Of a DNA stretch of 64,000 nt, positions 54,573 through 64,000 are shown in pieces; position 1 is the first letter of the stretch; every line of letters starts with the position of its first letter. Origin of the DNA: Flavobacterium aquicola (GTDB lineage: Bacteria > Bacteroidota > Bacteroidia > Flavobacteriales > Flavobacteriaceae); the NCBI RefSeq assembly GCF_003385115.1, contig NZ_QUNI01000008.1:1-64000 (forward strand). The letters run 5' to 3'. The translations under genes were made by a program, and so were the position numbers. The notes under the pieces are model-generated. The model had not been told where the DNA came from, searched no databases, and saw only the letters and a list, made by a program, of their open reading frames with translations.

Positions 54573-56768
54573 ATGAAAAGAATATATATACTCCTTATTG
54601 TATTTACAATCCAGTTTGCACAAGCCCAGCAGCAGGATCTGCTGAGAGCGAACCGTTTGTTCGACAAAACGTATTATAGCGAAGCCATTCCATTGTATGA
54701 AATAATCAGCCTGAAAAACCAAAGTGCAGATGTCATTAAAAACTTAGGAGACTGCTATTATTATACTAATCAATACGACAAAGCCCATGCACAGTATTCG
54801 CTGTTAATCCAAAGTAAAAACAAAGAGCTTAATGAAGACTTTTATTTCAAATATGCAGAAACATTAAAAGCTAAAGGAAAATATACCGAAGCCAATACTG
54901 TCCTGCAGAATTATTATCAGGCTTCAAATAACAGTGCAGCAATAGAAAAATTAGAAAAGGAAATCAAAAACTTAAGTAATGTCAATGCAATCGGAGAAAG
55001 ATTTGAAATTGTAAACCTAGCACTGAATACTGCAAATTCAGAATTTGGCGGTGTAGTTCTGGGCGATAATTTAATTTTTGCTGCTGTAAAAAAGAAACCT
55101 AATTTGTTTGACAAAACCTATAGATGGAACAATGAAGGCTATCTAAATTTAGTCAGTATTCCATTGAAAAATAGAAATGCAAAGGATTCTATTGTTACTT
55201 ATTTTTCAAAAGAATTAAAATCACCAATGCATGAATCCAATGCTGTTTTCACCAAAGACGGCAAAACGATGTATTTTACCCGAAACAATTACAGTAACGG
55301 AAAGCGGGGCAAGGATTCAAACAAGGTATCAAACATTCAGATTTTTAGAGCCGAATTACTGAATGACAAGTGGACAAATATAACATCACTGCCATTCAAT
55401 AGTCCCGGTTATTCGGTAGAACATCCAGCTTTGAGTCCTGATGAGAAAACATTATATTTTGCTTCGGATATGCCTGGTACAAAAGGTTCTTTTGATATTT
55501 TTAGTGTTTCTGTTGATGGTTTAACGTACGGCCTGCCAATCAATTTGGGAGAAAATGTAAACACTTCAAAAAGAGAGCAGTTTCCATTTGTATCAAATGA
55601 TAATAAACTGTATTTTTCTTCTAATGGACGAGAATCGTATGGAGGTCTGGATATTTTTGTTTCAGATATTCAAAATACTACTTTTTCTAAGGCTTCGAAT
55701 GTCGGACTGCCGGTAAACTCTGGTTATGATGACTTTGCCTTTTATATTGATTCTGATACTAAAGAAGGTTATTTTTCCTCGGACAGACCAGGCGGAAAAG
55801 GTAAAGATGATATTTATTCTCTGAAAGAAACCAAAGAACTGCTTATCGAAGACTGCAAGCAATATATAGCGGGAATTATTACTGATGTGGATTCACATCT
55901 TGCTTTAGAAAATGCTGTGGTAATTTTAAAAAACAGCGCCAATCAAGAAGTTGGAAAAGCAATAACTGCAGCTGATGGAAAATTTAGTTTTTCTGCTGCA
56001 TGCGAATCGAAATATTTACTATTGGTGTCCAAAGAAAATTATACACAGAACTCTAAATCATTGACTATTTCAAAAGAAAGAAATAAATCCAATGATGGTT
56101 CTATGGAAATCAGATCTCAGGAAATAATCAAAAGAGAAGAACAGTTAGCTGCAGATAAATTAAAAGCAGCCGAATTAGTGGCTCTTGAACAAAAAAGAAA
56201 AGCAGATGAAAATGCTTTAAAGCAAAAGAAAAAAGAGGATGCAATTGCACTTGAATCCAAAAAAGTGGCTGAATTAGCTGCAATTCAGCAATTAAAAGCC
56301 GATAAATTAATTGCTGATAAAAAACAAAAAGAAGCAGCAGAAGCGAGGAAAAAAGAAAGAACTGCTGCTATAGTTGCTGCTGAGAAAGATGTTATAAAAG
56401 ACAAAGACCGATTAATCATAAAAACTGATCCAATCTATTTTGATTACAACATGTGGTACATACGAAAAGAATCTAAAAAAATTCTAAACCGTGTAGTCGA
56501 GTTGATGAACAAATATCCAGAAATGGTAGTAGAAATTGGTTCTCATACAGATAACCGCGGGAATGCAAAATTCAACGAGAATCTTTCGCAGAAAAGAGCC
56601 GATGCCACGAGAAATTACATTTTAGAACAAGGAATCCCGAAAGACAGAATTCAAGCCAAAGGATACGGAGAATCAGTGCCAATTGTAAAATGTATTCCTG
56701 ATGATTCTTGTGATGAAGAACAGCATGAACTAAACAGAAGAAGCGAGTTTGTAATAAAGAATCTATAA
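54573..56768 (+). CDS. OmpA-family protein with TPR and PD40 repeats
   Basis: 731 residues with a signal peptide (about 1-18). TPR-like repeats (about 20-130), WD40-like PD40 beta-propeller repeats (about 215-410: HPALSPDEKTLYFASDMPG, FPFVSNDNKLYFSSNG, GYFSSDRPGGKGKDDIY), a carboxypeptidase-regulatory-like domain (about 425-500), and a charged coiled coil (about 515-600). The C-terminal OmpA domain (about 610-731: VVEIGSHTDNRGNAKFNENLSQKRADATRNY) binds peptidoglycan. It probably anchors the adjacent SprF barrel and surface cargo to the cell wall, as in the PorP/PorE-type arrangement. Confidence 0.93.
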   Translation: MKRIYILLIVFTIQFAQAQQQDLLRANRLFDKTYYSEAIPLYEIISLKNQSADVIKNLGDCYYYTNQYDKAHAQYSLLIQSKNKELNEDFYFKYAETLKAKGKYTEANTVLQNYYQASNNSAAIEKLEKEIKNLSNVNAIGERFEIVNLALNTANSEFGGVVLGDNLIFAAVKKKPNLFDKTYRWNNEGYLNLVSIPLKNRNAKDSIVTYFSKELKSPMHESNAVFTKDGKTMYFTRNNYSNGKRGKDSNKVSNIQIFRAELLNDKWTNITSLPFNSPGYSVEHPALSPDEKTLYFASDMPGTKGSFDIFSVSVDGLTYGLPINLGENVNTSKREQFPFVSNDNKLYFSSNGRESYGGLDIFVSDIQNTTFSKASNVGLPVNSGYDDFAFYIDSDTKEGYFSSDRPGGKGKDDIYSLKETKELLIEDCKQYIAGIITDVDSHLALENAVVILKNSANQEVGKAITAADGKFSFSAACESKYLLLVSKENYTQNSKSLTISKERNKSNDGSMEIRSQEIIKREEQLAADKLKAAELVALEQKRKADENALKQKKKEDAIALESKKVAELAAIQQLKADKLIADKKQKEAAEARKKERTAAIVAAEKDVIKDKDRLIIKTDPIYFDYNMWYIRKESKKILNRVVELMNKYPEMVVEIGSHTDNRGNAKFNENLSQKRADATRNYILEQGIPKDRIQAKGYGESVPIVKCIPDDSCDEEQHELNRRSEFVIKNL

Positions 56769-56787
56769 AAGCCACATCAATTACAAT

Positions 56788-56825
56788 AAAAAAAAATCCT
56801 AATTCAAGTGAATTAGGATTTTTTA
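56788..56825. terminator. Bidirectional intrinsic terminator
   Basis: AAAAATCCTAATTC pairs with GAATTAGGATTTTT around AAGT, between convergent genes. Confidence 0.9.
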
Positions 56826-56855
56826 TATCTGCCAAAGAAATGCATAAAATAATAA

Positions 56856-57386
56856 TTATTTCATGGCAAGTAATTTTGTTTCTTCTGGGGTATAAGAATC
56901 AACAATAGTATAAGTTCTAATTTTCACAATCGCCATTTCATCTAAAATATCTACAAGATTTTTAAAACTGCAATTCTTTGTTGGTTTTATAATAACAATA
57001 GCTCCTCTATCTGGCATGCCCATTTCAGCAGAATAATTAAGTATTTCAGTTTGTTTGGTTATTAGTTCTTTACGAATTCCATTGATACCATATTTAAATT
57101 CTTTAGGTGCAACATCTGAATAACCTAAAATTCCTGAGTAAGTTACAATTCTATTATTTTTATCAAGTAAAACTGTTATAATCCTATCATCCATTCCCGC
57201 GCCACAACTAATAACTCCATCCCAAATAGGATCTTTCTCAGGCAAACTTAAATCCATAATTTTTGGCTTTGATAATTCACCAACCAGCATAAAAAATATA
57301 ATCAGCAGAAATGAAACACTGACCATAGCGGTTAAGTCAACTCTTGTGCTTAATTTTTTACTTCTAATTTTTCTGTTGATTTCCAT
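56856..57386 (-). CDS. ExbD/TolR-like protein
   Basis: 176 residues. A basic N-terminus (KIRSKKLSTRVDLTAM) leads to one membrane segment (about 18-38, VSVSFLLIIFFMLV) carrying the ExbD Asp in RVDLTAM; the periplasmic part follows (about 45-176). ExbD works with ExbB/MotA-type channels and a TonB-like partner. No ExbB gene is near, so it may serve another site or a different motor complex. Confidence 0.85.
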   Translation of the reverse strand: MEINRKIRSKKLSTRVDLTAMVSVSFLLIIFFMLVGELSKPKIMDLSLPEKDPIWDGVISCGAGMDDRIITVLLDKNNRIVTYSGILGYSDVAPKEFKYGINGIRKELITKQTEILNYSAEMGMPDRGAIVIIKPTKNCSFKNLVDILDEMAIVKIRTYTIVDSYTPEETKLLAMK

Positions 57387-57494
57387 AATCTGATAGTTTT
57401 TAGAATGAGTAAATTATTCAAATTTCCTTAATTTAAATTTAATACTTATTTTGTTAATTAATTCAGATAATGATAACAATTTAAAACTAAGGAA

Positions 57495-57535
57495 TAAAAA
57501 AACTCCCAATTCTAAATTTAAGAATTGGGAGTTTA
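57495..57535 (-). terminator. Intrinsic terminator of pheT
   Basis: ACTCCCAATTCT pairs with AGAATTGGGAGT around AAATTTA; on the minus strand a T run follows the stem. It lies 20 bp after the pheT stop. Confidence 0.88.
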
Positions 57536-57554
57536 AATTTTCAATTGTAAAATT

Positions 57555-59975
57555 TTATCTCAAACTAGCTCCAAGCTCAGTTTCAAAATTCTTTTGCAGT
57601 TTATTCATAATTTTATCAATCTGAGTATCTTCAAGAGTTTTGGTAGTATCCTGAATAATAAAACTCAGTGCATATGATTTTTTGCCTTCAGGTAAATTCT
57701 GACCTTCGTATACATCAAATAAATTAATATTTTTCAACAACGATTTTTCAGTTTGTCTGGCAATGGTATAAATAGTATCATAAGTTATTTCTTGATCCAC
57801 CAACAGAGCCAAATCTCTGCGGACTTCAGGATATTTCGGTATTTCAGTATATTTAATTTTGCTGGACATCGCTTTCAAAACATTTGCCCAATTAAAATCA
57901 GCATATAAAACTTCCTGTTTGATTCCGAAATGTTTCAAAACCGATTTCTTTACAACACCAAATTCAACTAAAGATGAACTTCCTTGCCCAAGTGCAATAC
58001 CTTCGGAAAACACATCTGAAGAAACAGCTATACTTTTAGCATTAACAATTCCTAATCTCGAAAGTATGGCTTCAACATATCCTTTAAACAAAAAGAAATC
58101 AGAAGGTTTTTGAGCATTTGTCCAATTTTCTTGGTTTCTGTTACCAGTCTGAAACAATGTTAAATGCTTGATTTCCTCGTATCCTGAAAGGAATTTATGG
58201 TATGATTTTCCGAATTCAAATAATTTCAAATCCGAATTCTTACGGTTAATATTATAGGATATTGCTTCCAGTCCTGAGAATAATAAAGACTGACGCATTG
58301 TCGCCAAATCACTGCTCAGTGGGTTTAACATTGTTACATTATAATCCTCTTTCAAAGTCTCCGAAAGCTGTACATATGAAGCAGTAGTCAATGAATTGGC
58401 CATCATCTCATTAAATCCTTGAGAATTCAATTGACCTGCAACAGTATTTTGTACTTTATAATCCTCGTTTCTTGGAGAATTAGAAACTGTAGCGTTTAAT
58501 TTTTTGGAGAATACAATGTTATTATATCCATAAACTCTCAGAATTTCCTCGATGACATCAATTTCTCTCTGCACATCAACACGATAAGCAGGAATTGTTA
58601 ATCCCAAACCAGCATCAGAAACACTATTAACTTTAATTTCCAAAGAAGCTAAAATCTGCTTGATGGTATCTTTTGGCAGTTCCTGACCAATAATTCTAGA
58701 AACATTTTGGAAATTCAAAAACACAGGAAAATCTTCAATTTTCTTTTGATAGATATCAACAATATCTGAAGTGATTTCTCCGCCTGCAACTTCTTGTATC
58801 AATAAAGCAGCTCTTTTTAGCGCATACTCAGTAATTGTAGGATCAATTCCTCTTTCGAATCTAAAGGAAGCATCAGTATTCAATTGATGTCTTTTGGCGG
58901 ATTTACGGATACTTACAGGATTAAAATAAGCACTTTCTAAGAAAATAGAAGTCGTTACCTCAGTAACACCTGATTTTTTTCCTCCAAAAACACCTGCAAT
59001 ACACAAAGGCCCTTTTTCGTCACAGATCATTAAATCTTCTTCGTGCAAAGTTCTTTCGACATCATCTAATGTTACAAACTTAGTTCCGGCTGGAAGTGTC
59101 TGTACCAAAATCTTTCCATTAATTTTAGCAGCATCAAAAGCATGCAGAGGCTGTCCTAAATCATGCAATACATAATTCGTTACGTCTACAATATTATTTT
59201 TTGGATTAATTCCAATAGCTTTCAGTCTGTTTTTAAGCCATTCTGGAGATTCCTTTACAGTAAGTCCAGAAATAGTAACACCGCAATATCTTGGAGCAAG
59301 CTGAATATCTTTTACATCAACATCTATTTTCAAAGTTCTTTTATCAACTCTAAAATTGCTCACAGCAGGAGTAATCAATTCGACATTAATTCCTGTCTGA
59401 ATTAACCCAGCTCTCAAATCACGTGCTGTACCTAAATGGCTCATGGCATCGGCACGGTTAGGCGTCAATCCAATTTCAAAAACTTCGTCATTTTCTATTT
59501 TAAAAACAGTAGAAGCTAATGTTCCTGCAGGAATTGATTCATCTAATACCATAATTCCGTCATGACTTTCGCCCAGACCTAATTCATCTTCGGCACAAAT
59601 CATTCCGTGGCTTTCCTGTCCGCGGATTTTTCCTTTTTTTATGGTAAATGGATTTCCTTCTTTGTCATACAAAACGGTTCCGATGGTCGCTACTGCCACT
59701 TTTTGTCCAGCATCAACATTACTCGCACCGCACACAATCTGTAGTGGAATACCGTCTCCAAGATCTACAGTTGTTATTTTTAAACGATCGGCATCCGGGT
59801 GCTGTACACAAGTTAATACATGACCCACAACAATACCTTCTAATCCTCCTTTTACAGATTGATATTTCTCAACAATTTCGACTTCAAGCCCCAAATCAGT
59901 AAGTAATGCTGATGTTTCCTCGGATTTCCAATCTATTTTAATGAACTGTTTTAACCAGTTATAAGATATTTTCAT
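57555..59975 (-). CDS. pheT: Phenylalanine-tRNA ligase, beta subunit
   Basis: 806 residues. N-terminal B1 domain, the EMAPII-like tRNA-binding domain (about 40-150: GIVVGHVLTCVQHPDADRLKITTVDLG), the B3/B4 editing domain (about 210-380), B5, the catalytic-like core (about 480-690), and the C-terminal FDX-ACB anticodon domain (about 710-806: KYPEVRRDLALLVDQ). It joins PheS to charge tRNA-Phe; pheS is not adjacent. A consensus promoter lies about 110 bp upstream. Confidence 0.97.
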   Translation of the reverse strand: MKISYNWLKQFIKIDWKSEETSALLTDLGLEVEIVEKYQSVKGGLEGIVVGHVLTCVQHPDADRLKITTVDLGDGIPLQIVCGASNVDAGQKVAVATIGTVLYDKEGNPFTIKKGKIRGQESHGMICAEDELGLGESHDGIMVLDESIPAGTLASTVFKIENDEVFEIGLTPNRADAMSHLGTARDLRAGLIQTGINVELITPAVSNFRVDKRTLKIDVDVKDIQLAPRYCGVTISGLTVKESPEWLKNRLKAIGINPKNNIVDVTNYVLHDLGQPLHAFDAAKINGKILVQTLPAGTKFVTLDDVERTLHEEDLMICDEKGPLCIAGVFGGKKSGVTEVTTSIFLESAYFNPVSIRKSAKRHQLNTDASFRFERGIDPTITEYALKRAALLIQEVAGGEITSDIVDIYQKKIEDFPVFLNFQNVSRIIGQELPKDTIKQILASLEIKVNSVSDAGLGLTIPAYRVDVQREIDVIEEILRVYGYNNIVFSKKLNATVSNSPRNEDYKVQNTVAGQLNSQGFNEMMANSLTTASYVQLSETLKEDYNVTMLNPLSSDLATMRQSLLFSGLEAISYNINRKNSDLKLFEFGKSYHKFLSGYEEIKHLTLFQTGNRNQENWTNAQKPSDFFLFKGYVEAILSRLGIVNAKSIAVSSDVFSEGIALGQGSSSLVEFGVVKKSVLKHFGIKQEVLYADFNWANVLKAMSSKIKYTEIPKYPEVRRDLALLVDQEITYDTIYTIARQTEKSLLKNINLFDVYEGQNLPEGKKSYALSFIIQDTTKTLEDTQIDKIMNKLQKNFETELGASLR

Positions 59976-60084
59976 TTGTAGCTGTTTATTATTTTTTATA
60001 GGCCGAATGTAATTCTTAAATCATTATTTGGTCTAAACACCAATATAAATTACACTCATTTAATGTTTTGTTTTTTCAAGAATG

Positions 60085-60115
60085 CAAATATAATCAATGT
60101 TTCTTGAGGGTCAAA
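60085..60115 (-). promoter_or_regulatory. pheT promoter
   Basis: On the minus strand TTTG (60112-60115), 19 nt, TATATTTG (60085-60092): a perfect consensus match. The leader before the pheT ATG would be about 100 nt. Confidence 0.82.
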
Positions 60116-60164
60116 GTCAGTAAGCATCAAAAATTAATTCAAATTCAATAAAATTGTATGCTTT

Positions 60165-61028
60165 TTAAATTAGCTCTTCAATGTGTTTTTTAATATTTTC
60201 GGCTATTTTTTTCGTAGGAAGGTCATTATCATCGTAGCCAAACGGCTCTTCAATTTCTTCCGAAATCAATTCGATGCTAGCCAATACATAAAAAATAAAA
60301 GACACTACAGGAATAACATAATAACCCAATTTAAAAACATAAGCATAAGGTAATGTTAAAACAAAAAGGAATATGAATTTTTTAATAAAAGTACTGTAAG
60401 AATAGGGGATTGGGGTGTTTTTTATACGTTCACAGGCACCGCAAATATCAGTAAAGGACTGAATTTCATTATTTAAAATAATCAATTGATCGCCGGTTAT
60501 TTTATGAGAAACGTACAAATCATTAATTTTTTGAAACAGCATTTTGGCAATTTGATTGGGTCTGTGTTTATGATGATTTATAGCCAAATCGACATCATCA
60601 AACAACAGCATGCTTGTTTCTTCATCTTTCAAGTGTTTGTTAAGCATGGAAGCGTAACTAGGAATCAGTTTTCTAAAATAAACCAGATCTTTCTCGTCTT
60701 TCAGTATTACCGAAAGTTTAATAGCAAGATTACGGCTGTTGTTAACTAAAGCTCCCCACGTTTTTCGGCCTTCCCACCAGCGGTCATAAGCAGAATTAAT
60801 TCGATAAGCTAACAATAAAGAGATTACAAAACCTAAAGTGGTATGAATCACCGAAAGATTTTTTACATGGCTGTTTTCTTCTAAATGAAAATATTCAATT
60901 TCTAAATACGCTATAATCCCTGAATAGGCAGCTATCATCAGCAGAAAAGGAAATAATGCTCGAAAAGAATCCGATCTATGAAAACGAAAAATGTAGGCAA
61001 GCCAAACCCTAGGATTGTATGGTATCAT
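60165..61028 (-). CDS. Bestrophin-family anion channel
   Basis: 287 residues with about four membrane segments. The conserved LGFVISLLLAYRINSAYDRWWEGRKTWGALVNNSRN is the bestrophin signature, with ELIEEIEEPFGYDDNDLP-type ending. Prokaryotic members are pentameric ion channels. It is 26 bp after the TolC-family gene, so it may be part of the same transcript, but a role in efflux is not established. Confidence 0.9.
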   Translation of the reverse strand: MIPYNPRVWLAYIFRFHRSDSFRALFPFLLMIAAYSGIIAYLEIEYFHLEENSHVKNLSVIHTTLGFVISLLLAYRINSAYDRWWEGRKTWGALVNNSRNLAIKLSVILKDEKDLVYFRKLIPSYASMLNKHLKDEETSMLLFDDVDLAINHHKHRPNQIAKMLFQKINDLYVSHKITGDQLIILNNEIQSFTDICGACERIKNTPIPYSYSTFIKKFIFLFVLTLPYAYVFKLGYYVIPVVSFIFYVLASIELISEEIEEPFGYDDNDLPTKKIAENIKKHIEELI

Positions 61029-61054
61029 TCTGTTATTTTTGAAACCAAAAGTAA

Positions 61055-62365
61055 TTAAAAATTAAGATTACCTGCTAACTCTCTCAAAGTTATTTCAGAT
61101 AATTTTGCCTGAAACTGCGCACTGCTCAATCTAATTTTAGAATTGATGAAATTTAATTGTGCCGCTCTGAATTCTACGGAAGTGATGGTTCCTATTTTAA
61201 ATTTTTCGGCAGTAATTTCAATGTTTTGCTTTGCAATAGCCGTGTTGCTGACTTCCAGATCAATCAAATCTAAATTCGTCAAATAGACTTGATATGCGAC
61301 TATCAGATTACTTCTTAACTGAATCAATTGCTGATCTATTGCCAGTTTTGAATTGTCAATCTGCATTTTGGCAATTTTTTCATTTCTGTTTTGTGCATCG
61401 CCGTCAAAAAGATTCAAAGAAGCAGAAAATCCATAATTTAAACCGCGTGAAGAAGACTGAGAAGTAAAACCAAGACTAGACTGTGAGTCGCTAAAATTAT
61501 ATCCTGTATTCAATTTAACAGTAGGGTAGCGGTCTCCTTTAATTTGTTTCAATTCTAATTCGGCTACTTTTTTATTGATAAGCTGCATTTCCAGTTCGGG
61601 ATTTTGTTTTTCAGCTAATGCAATTAAATCGTCCAGCTGTAATTTTCGATCCACATTAATTTTATCCGAAACTATAAAATCTGTTTTCAAGTCTCTAGCC
61701 AAAATCTGATTCAAAAGAGTTTTTGCATTAGCATAAGCCTGTTTTTCTTTAACCAAGTTTCCAAGATCGGTATTTAAATCTACCTGTGCGTTTAAAACAT
61801 CAAGTTTAGAGTTTTTCCCAATAGTGTAGCGGTTTTGGGTAAATTCGAGCCTTTTTTTGGAAATAACAATTGTCGAATCCAAATCGGATAATTTTTGCTG
61901 TTCCTGTATCAAATCATAATACACATTATTTACACTGCTTACTTTATTAAGAATAGTCAATTTCAATTCGGCATCGCTCAAGTTTTGCAATTCCTTCAAT
62001 TGATCGTATCTGGCAAACATCCGCATTCCGTCAAAAATCGTCCAATCCAAAGAAACACCGTAATTCAGACTATTGTTTTTGGCATTATCCAATGATGTTG
62101 TCGTTCCGTCCTGCCGTGTCTGCGAAGAGTTTTGAATACTATTGTTATCTGTCACAGAAGCTGCTAAACTAGGCAGCATCCCGGCATTACCAATGGCTAC
62201 ATTAGTTTCTTCAATCTTTAAATTATTTTTGGCGATTTTAATTTCAAAATTGTTTTCTAAAGCTATTTTTATCGCGTCTTCAAGGGTTAATACTTCCTGT
62301 GCACTCATTTTTGCGATGCAGAATAAAAATAAAACCAGACTTTTTATTATATTTTTAGTTTTCAT
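61055..62365 (-). CDS. TolC-family outer-membrane efflux protein
   Basis: 436 residues from the ATG at 62365, which begins the signal peptide (MKTKNIIKSLVLFLFCIAKMSAQ); an upstream ATG at 62377 adds four residues. It has two TolC repeats with alternating long helices and beta segments: LTLEDAIKIALENNFEIKIAKNNLK and LALAEKQNPELEMQLINKK-type. It forms the outer-membrane tunnel of a tripartite pump with the RND permease upstream. Confidence 0.92.
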   Translation of the reverse strand: MKTKNIIKSLVLFLFCIAKMSAQEVLTLEDAIKIALENNFEIKIAKNNLKIEETNVAIGNAGMLPSLAASVTDNNSIQNSSQTRQDGTTTSLDNAKNNSLNYGVSLDWTIFDGMRMFARYDQLKELQNLSDAELKLTILNKVSSVNNVYYDLIQEQQKLSDLDSTIVISKKRLEFTQNRYTIGKNSKLDVLNAQVDLNTDLGNLVKEKQAYANAKTLLNQILARDLKTDFIVSDKINVDRKLQLDDLIALAEKQNPELEMQLINKKVAELELKQIKGDRYPTVKLNTGYNFSDSQSSLGFTSQSSSRGLNYGFSASLNLFDGDAQNRNEKIAKMQIDNSKLAIDQQLIQLRSNLIVAYQVYLTNLDLIDLEVSNTAIAKQNIEITAEKFKIGTITSVEFRAAQLNFINSKIRLSSAQFQAKLSEITLRELAGNLNF

Positions 62366-62437
62366 ATTTTCAATCATTTGCTATCAATTCTTTTTAGAGC
62401 AATTCATAGCTTAACTATTTTATTAAAAATTTAGAAT

Positions 62438-64000
62438 CTACGATTTACTGTCTCTTTCATATTCATCTATATGATCAAATTCAGGATAATGTTTTCTAGC
62501 TTTAGACCACATCAAATAAATCGCAGGTATAACGAAAAGAGTTAATGCCAAAGAAAAAATTGTTCCTCCTACAATAACAACCCCCATTCCAATTCTGCTA
62601 GTAGAGGCAGCCCCAAGCGACATAGCAATTGGCAATGCTCCCAAAGCAATTGCTAAACTCGTCATCAAAATAGGTCGAAGACGCGCTTCAGAAGCTTCTA
62701 GAATAGCTTCTAATTTTGGTTTACCCTGTTCACGTAACTGATTAGCAAATTCTACTATCAAAATTCCATTTTTGGTTACCAGACCAATAAGCATTACAGT
62801 CCCAATTTGGCTGAAAATATTCCATGTCTGATTGAACAGCCAAAGAGAGAATAAAGCTCCTGCAACTGCCATTGGCACAGTCAAAATAATAATGAACGGA
62901 TCTATAAAACTTTCAAACTGCGCGGCAAGAATCAGGAAAATTAATAATAAAGCCAGTCCAAAAGCAAATGAAGTATTCGAGCTGCTTTCAACAAAATCAC
63001 GAGATTCGCCGCTTAAATCAGTAGTAAAAGTTTCGTCAAGAACTTTAGACTTAATTTCATCCATAGCCTGTATTCCATCGCTGATGCTTTTACCCGGCGC
63101 TAAACCAGCCGAAACAGTAGCAGACATATATCTATTATTATGAAATAACTGCGGCGGATTACTCTGTTCCTCAACATTGACCACATTGTCCATCTGAATT
63201 AGTTCTCCTTTATTATTTTTTACAAACATTGAAGTTAAATCCAAAGGTTTGGAGCGGTCTTTTTGATCAAATTGTCCAATAACCTGATACTGCTTTCCGT
63301 TTTTTATAAAGTAACCAAAGCGCTGACCGCTTAACGAAAGTTGCAGTGTCTGAGCTATATCAATAATAGAAATTCCTAAACTTTCGGCTTTGGCACGATC
63401 GATACTTACATTTATTTCGGGTTTATTAAATTTTAAATTGACATCAGTAACCGAGAAAACATCGCTTTTACCAACTTCATCCATAAAAACAGGAATCTTC
63501 TCTCTTAGTTTTTCAAAAGTCGGAGCCTGAATAATATACTGAATTGGTAAGCCACCACGTCTGTTTACTGCAATTGTAGGCTGCTGCATTACAGATGTTT
63601 TAGCATCTGGATATTTACCTGTCCATTTAGACAATTGATCAGCAATATCTTTTTGAGATTTTTCTCTCTCATTCGGTTCTACCAATGAAAGTCTAATAAA
63701 ACCTGTATTGGCCGCCGAAGAACCAAAACCCGGTGCTGTAACAACTAAACTTACTTTTTTCTCAGGAATGGAATCGTCTACCAATTTGGATATTTCCTGC
63801 ATAAAACGATCTGTATATTCATAAGAAGAACCTTCTGGAGTTGCCATTCGCATTGTAACCGAACTACGATCGTCATAAGGAGCTGTTTCCTTTGGAAGTA
63901 TCGTAAAAAACAAATAGATTAGTCCAAAACAAACGATTAATATTGGAAAACTCAGCCATTTTTTATTCATGAAATTTTTCAGTGATTCAGCATAACCGCT
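62438..64000 (-). CDS. RND efflux permease, C-terminal half (cut by window edge)
   Basis: The frame stays open to the window edge, with ten further codons before an internal Met. About 520 residues are visible, corresponding to the second half of an AcrB/HAE1-type pump (about 1050 residues): TM7 (FPILIVCFGLIYLFF), the second periplasmic porter domain, and TM8-TM12 with ALLLIFLILAAQFESFIDPFIIILTVPMAV and the GIVTKNGILIVEFANQLREQG region. It works with the downstream TolC-family protein; the adaptor gene probably lies beyond the edge. Substrate unknown. Confidence 0.93.
   Translation of the reverse strand, partial: SGYAESLKNFMNKKWLSFPILIVCFGLIYLFFTILPKETAPYDDRSSVTMRMATPEGSSYEYTDRFMQEISKLVDDSIPEKKVSLVVTAPGFGSSAANTGFIRLSLVEPNEREKSQKDIADQLSKWTGKYPDAKTSVMQQPTIAVNRRGGLPIQYIIQAPTFEKLREKIPVFMDEVGKSDVFSVTDVNLKFNKPEINVSIDRAKAESLGISIIDIAQTLQLSLSGQRFGYFIKNGKQYQVIGQFDQKDRSKPLDLTSMFVKNNKGELIQMDNVVNVEEQSNPPQLFHNNRYMSATVSAGLAPGKSISDGIQAMDEIKSKVLDETFTTDLSGESRDFVESSSNTSFAFGLALLLIFLILAAQFESFIDPFIIILTVPMAVAGALFSLWLFNQTWNIFSQIGTVMLIGLVTKNGILIVEFANQLREQGKPKLEAILEASEARLRPILMTSLAIALGALPIAMSLGAASTSRIGMGVVIVGGTIFSLALTLFVIPAIYLMWSKARKHYPEFDHIDEYERDSKS

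Overview
The window is AT-rich chromosomal DNA from a member of the Bacteroidota, most likely a Flavobacterium. The support is the house promoter pattern (TTG/TTTG, 19 nt, TAnnTTTG) upstream of rpsA, pheT and an LRR gene, Por/T9SS cargo and machinery genes, a fused lpxC-fabZ, and a Flavo-1-like RNA. I worked by eye only; no database search was run.

Layout. 1-130: 3' end of a 5S rRNA gene and its terminator. 235-1852: a decayed ISL3/ISAon1-type insertion sequence with terminal inverted repeats, abutted at its right end by a 202-bp inverted piece of the same element. 1909-3976: a membrane-anchored winged-helix regulator divergent from an exported seven-repeat propeller protein, with repeated TTTACA boxes between them. 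4375-8051: a tight three-gene operon with a ubiquitin-like protein ending in Gly-Gly, a DUF4132 protein and a ThiF/E1-like enzyme. This is the strongest candidate for an undescribed system here. 8716-12642: two Tat-signal Gfo/Idh/MocA oxidoreductases around a double-DUF1080 protein, flanked by two copies of a dispersed repeat. 12876-14393: an FAD monooxygenase with a DnaJ-like zinc-ribbon front end.

14542-22690: core genes, namely an HD hydrolase, lpxD, lpxC-fabZ, lpxA, efp, a second LpxD-like gene, an NTF2-like protein, sucD and a small possible GIY-YIG relative. 22762-24029 (minus): msrB and an alpha/beta hydrolase. 24220-32850: glycogen cluster glgA-glgC-glgE-maltokinase-glgB. 32975-34306: a UMF1-type transporter. 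34369-37276 (minus): an ECF sigma factor, a membrane anti-sigma candidate and two exported beta-repeat proteins. 37512-46800: a lipoprotein, lon, porQ, cmk, a nucleoside permease, a Flavo-1-like RNA and rpsA. 46932-56768: T9SS type A and type B cargo, a PorP/SprF protein and an OmpA-family protein. 56856-64000 (minus): an ExbD-like protein, pheT, a bestrophin, a TolC-family protein and the C-terminal half of an RND pump cut by the window edge.

How the genes work together. The lpx genes build lipid A; the glg genes combine the ADP-glucose route with the maltose-1-phosphate route to alpha-glucan; PorQ, PorP/SprF and the cargo proteins belong to type IX secretion. The UBL/DUF4132/E1-like operon looks like a self-contained modification or sulfur-carrier system whose chemistry cannot be decided from sequence alone.
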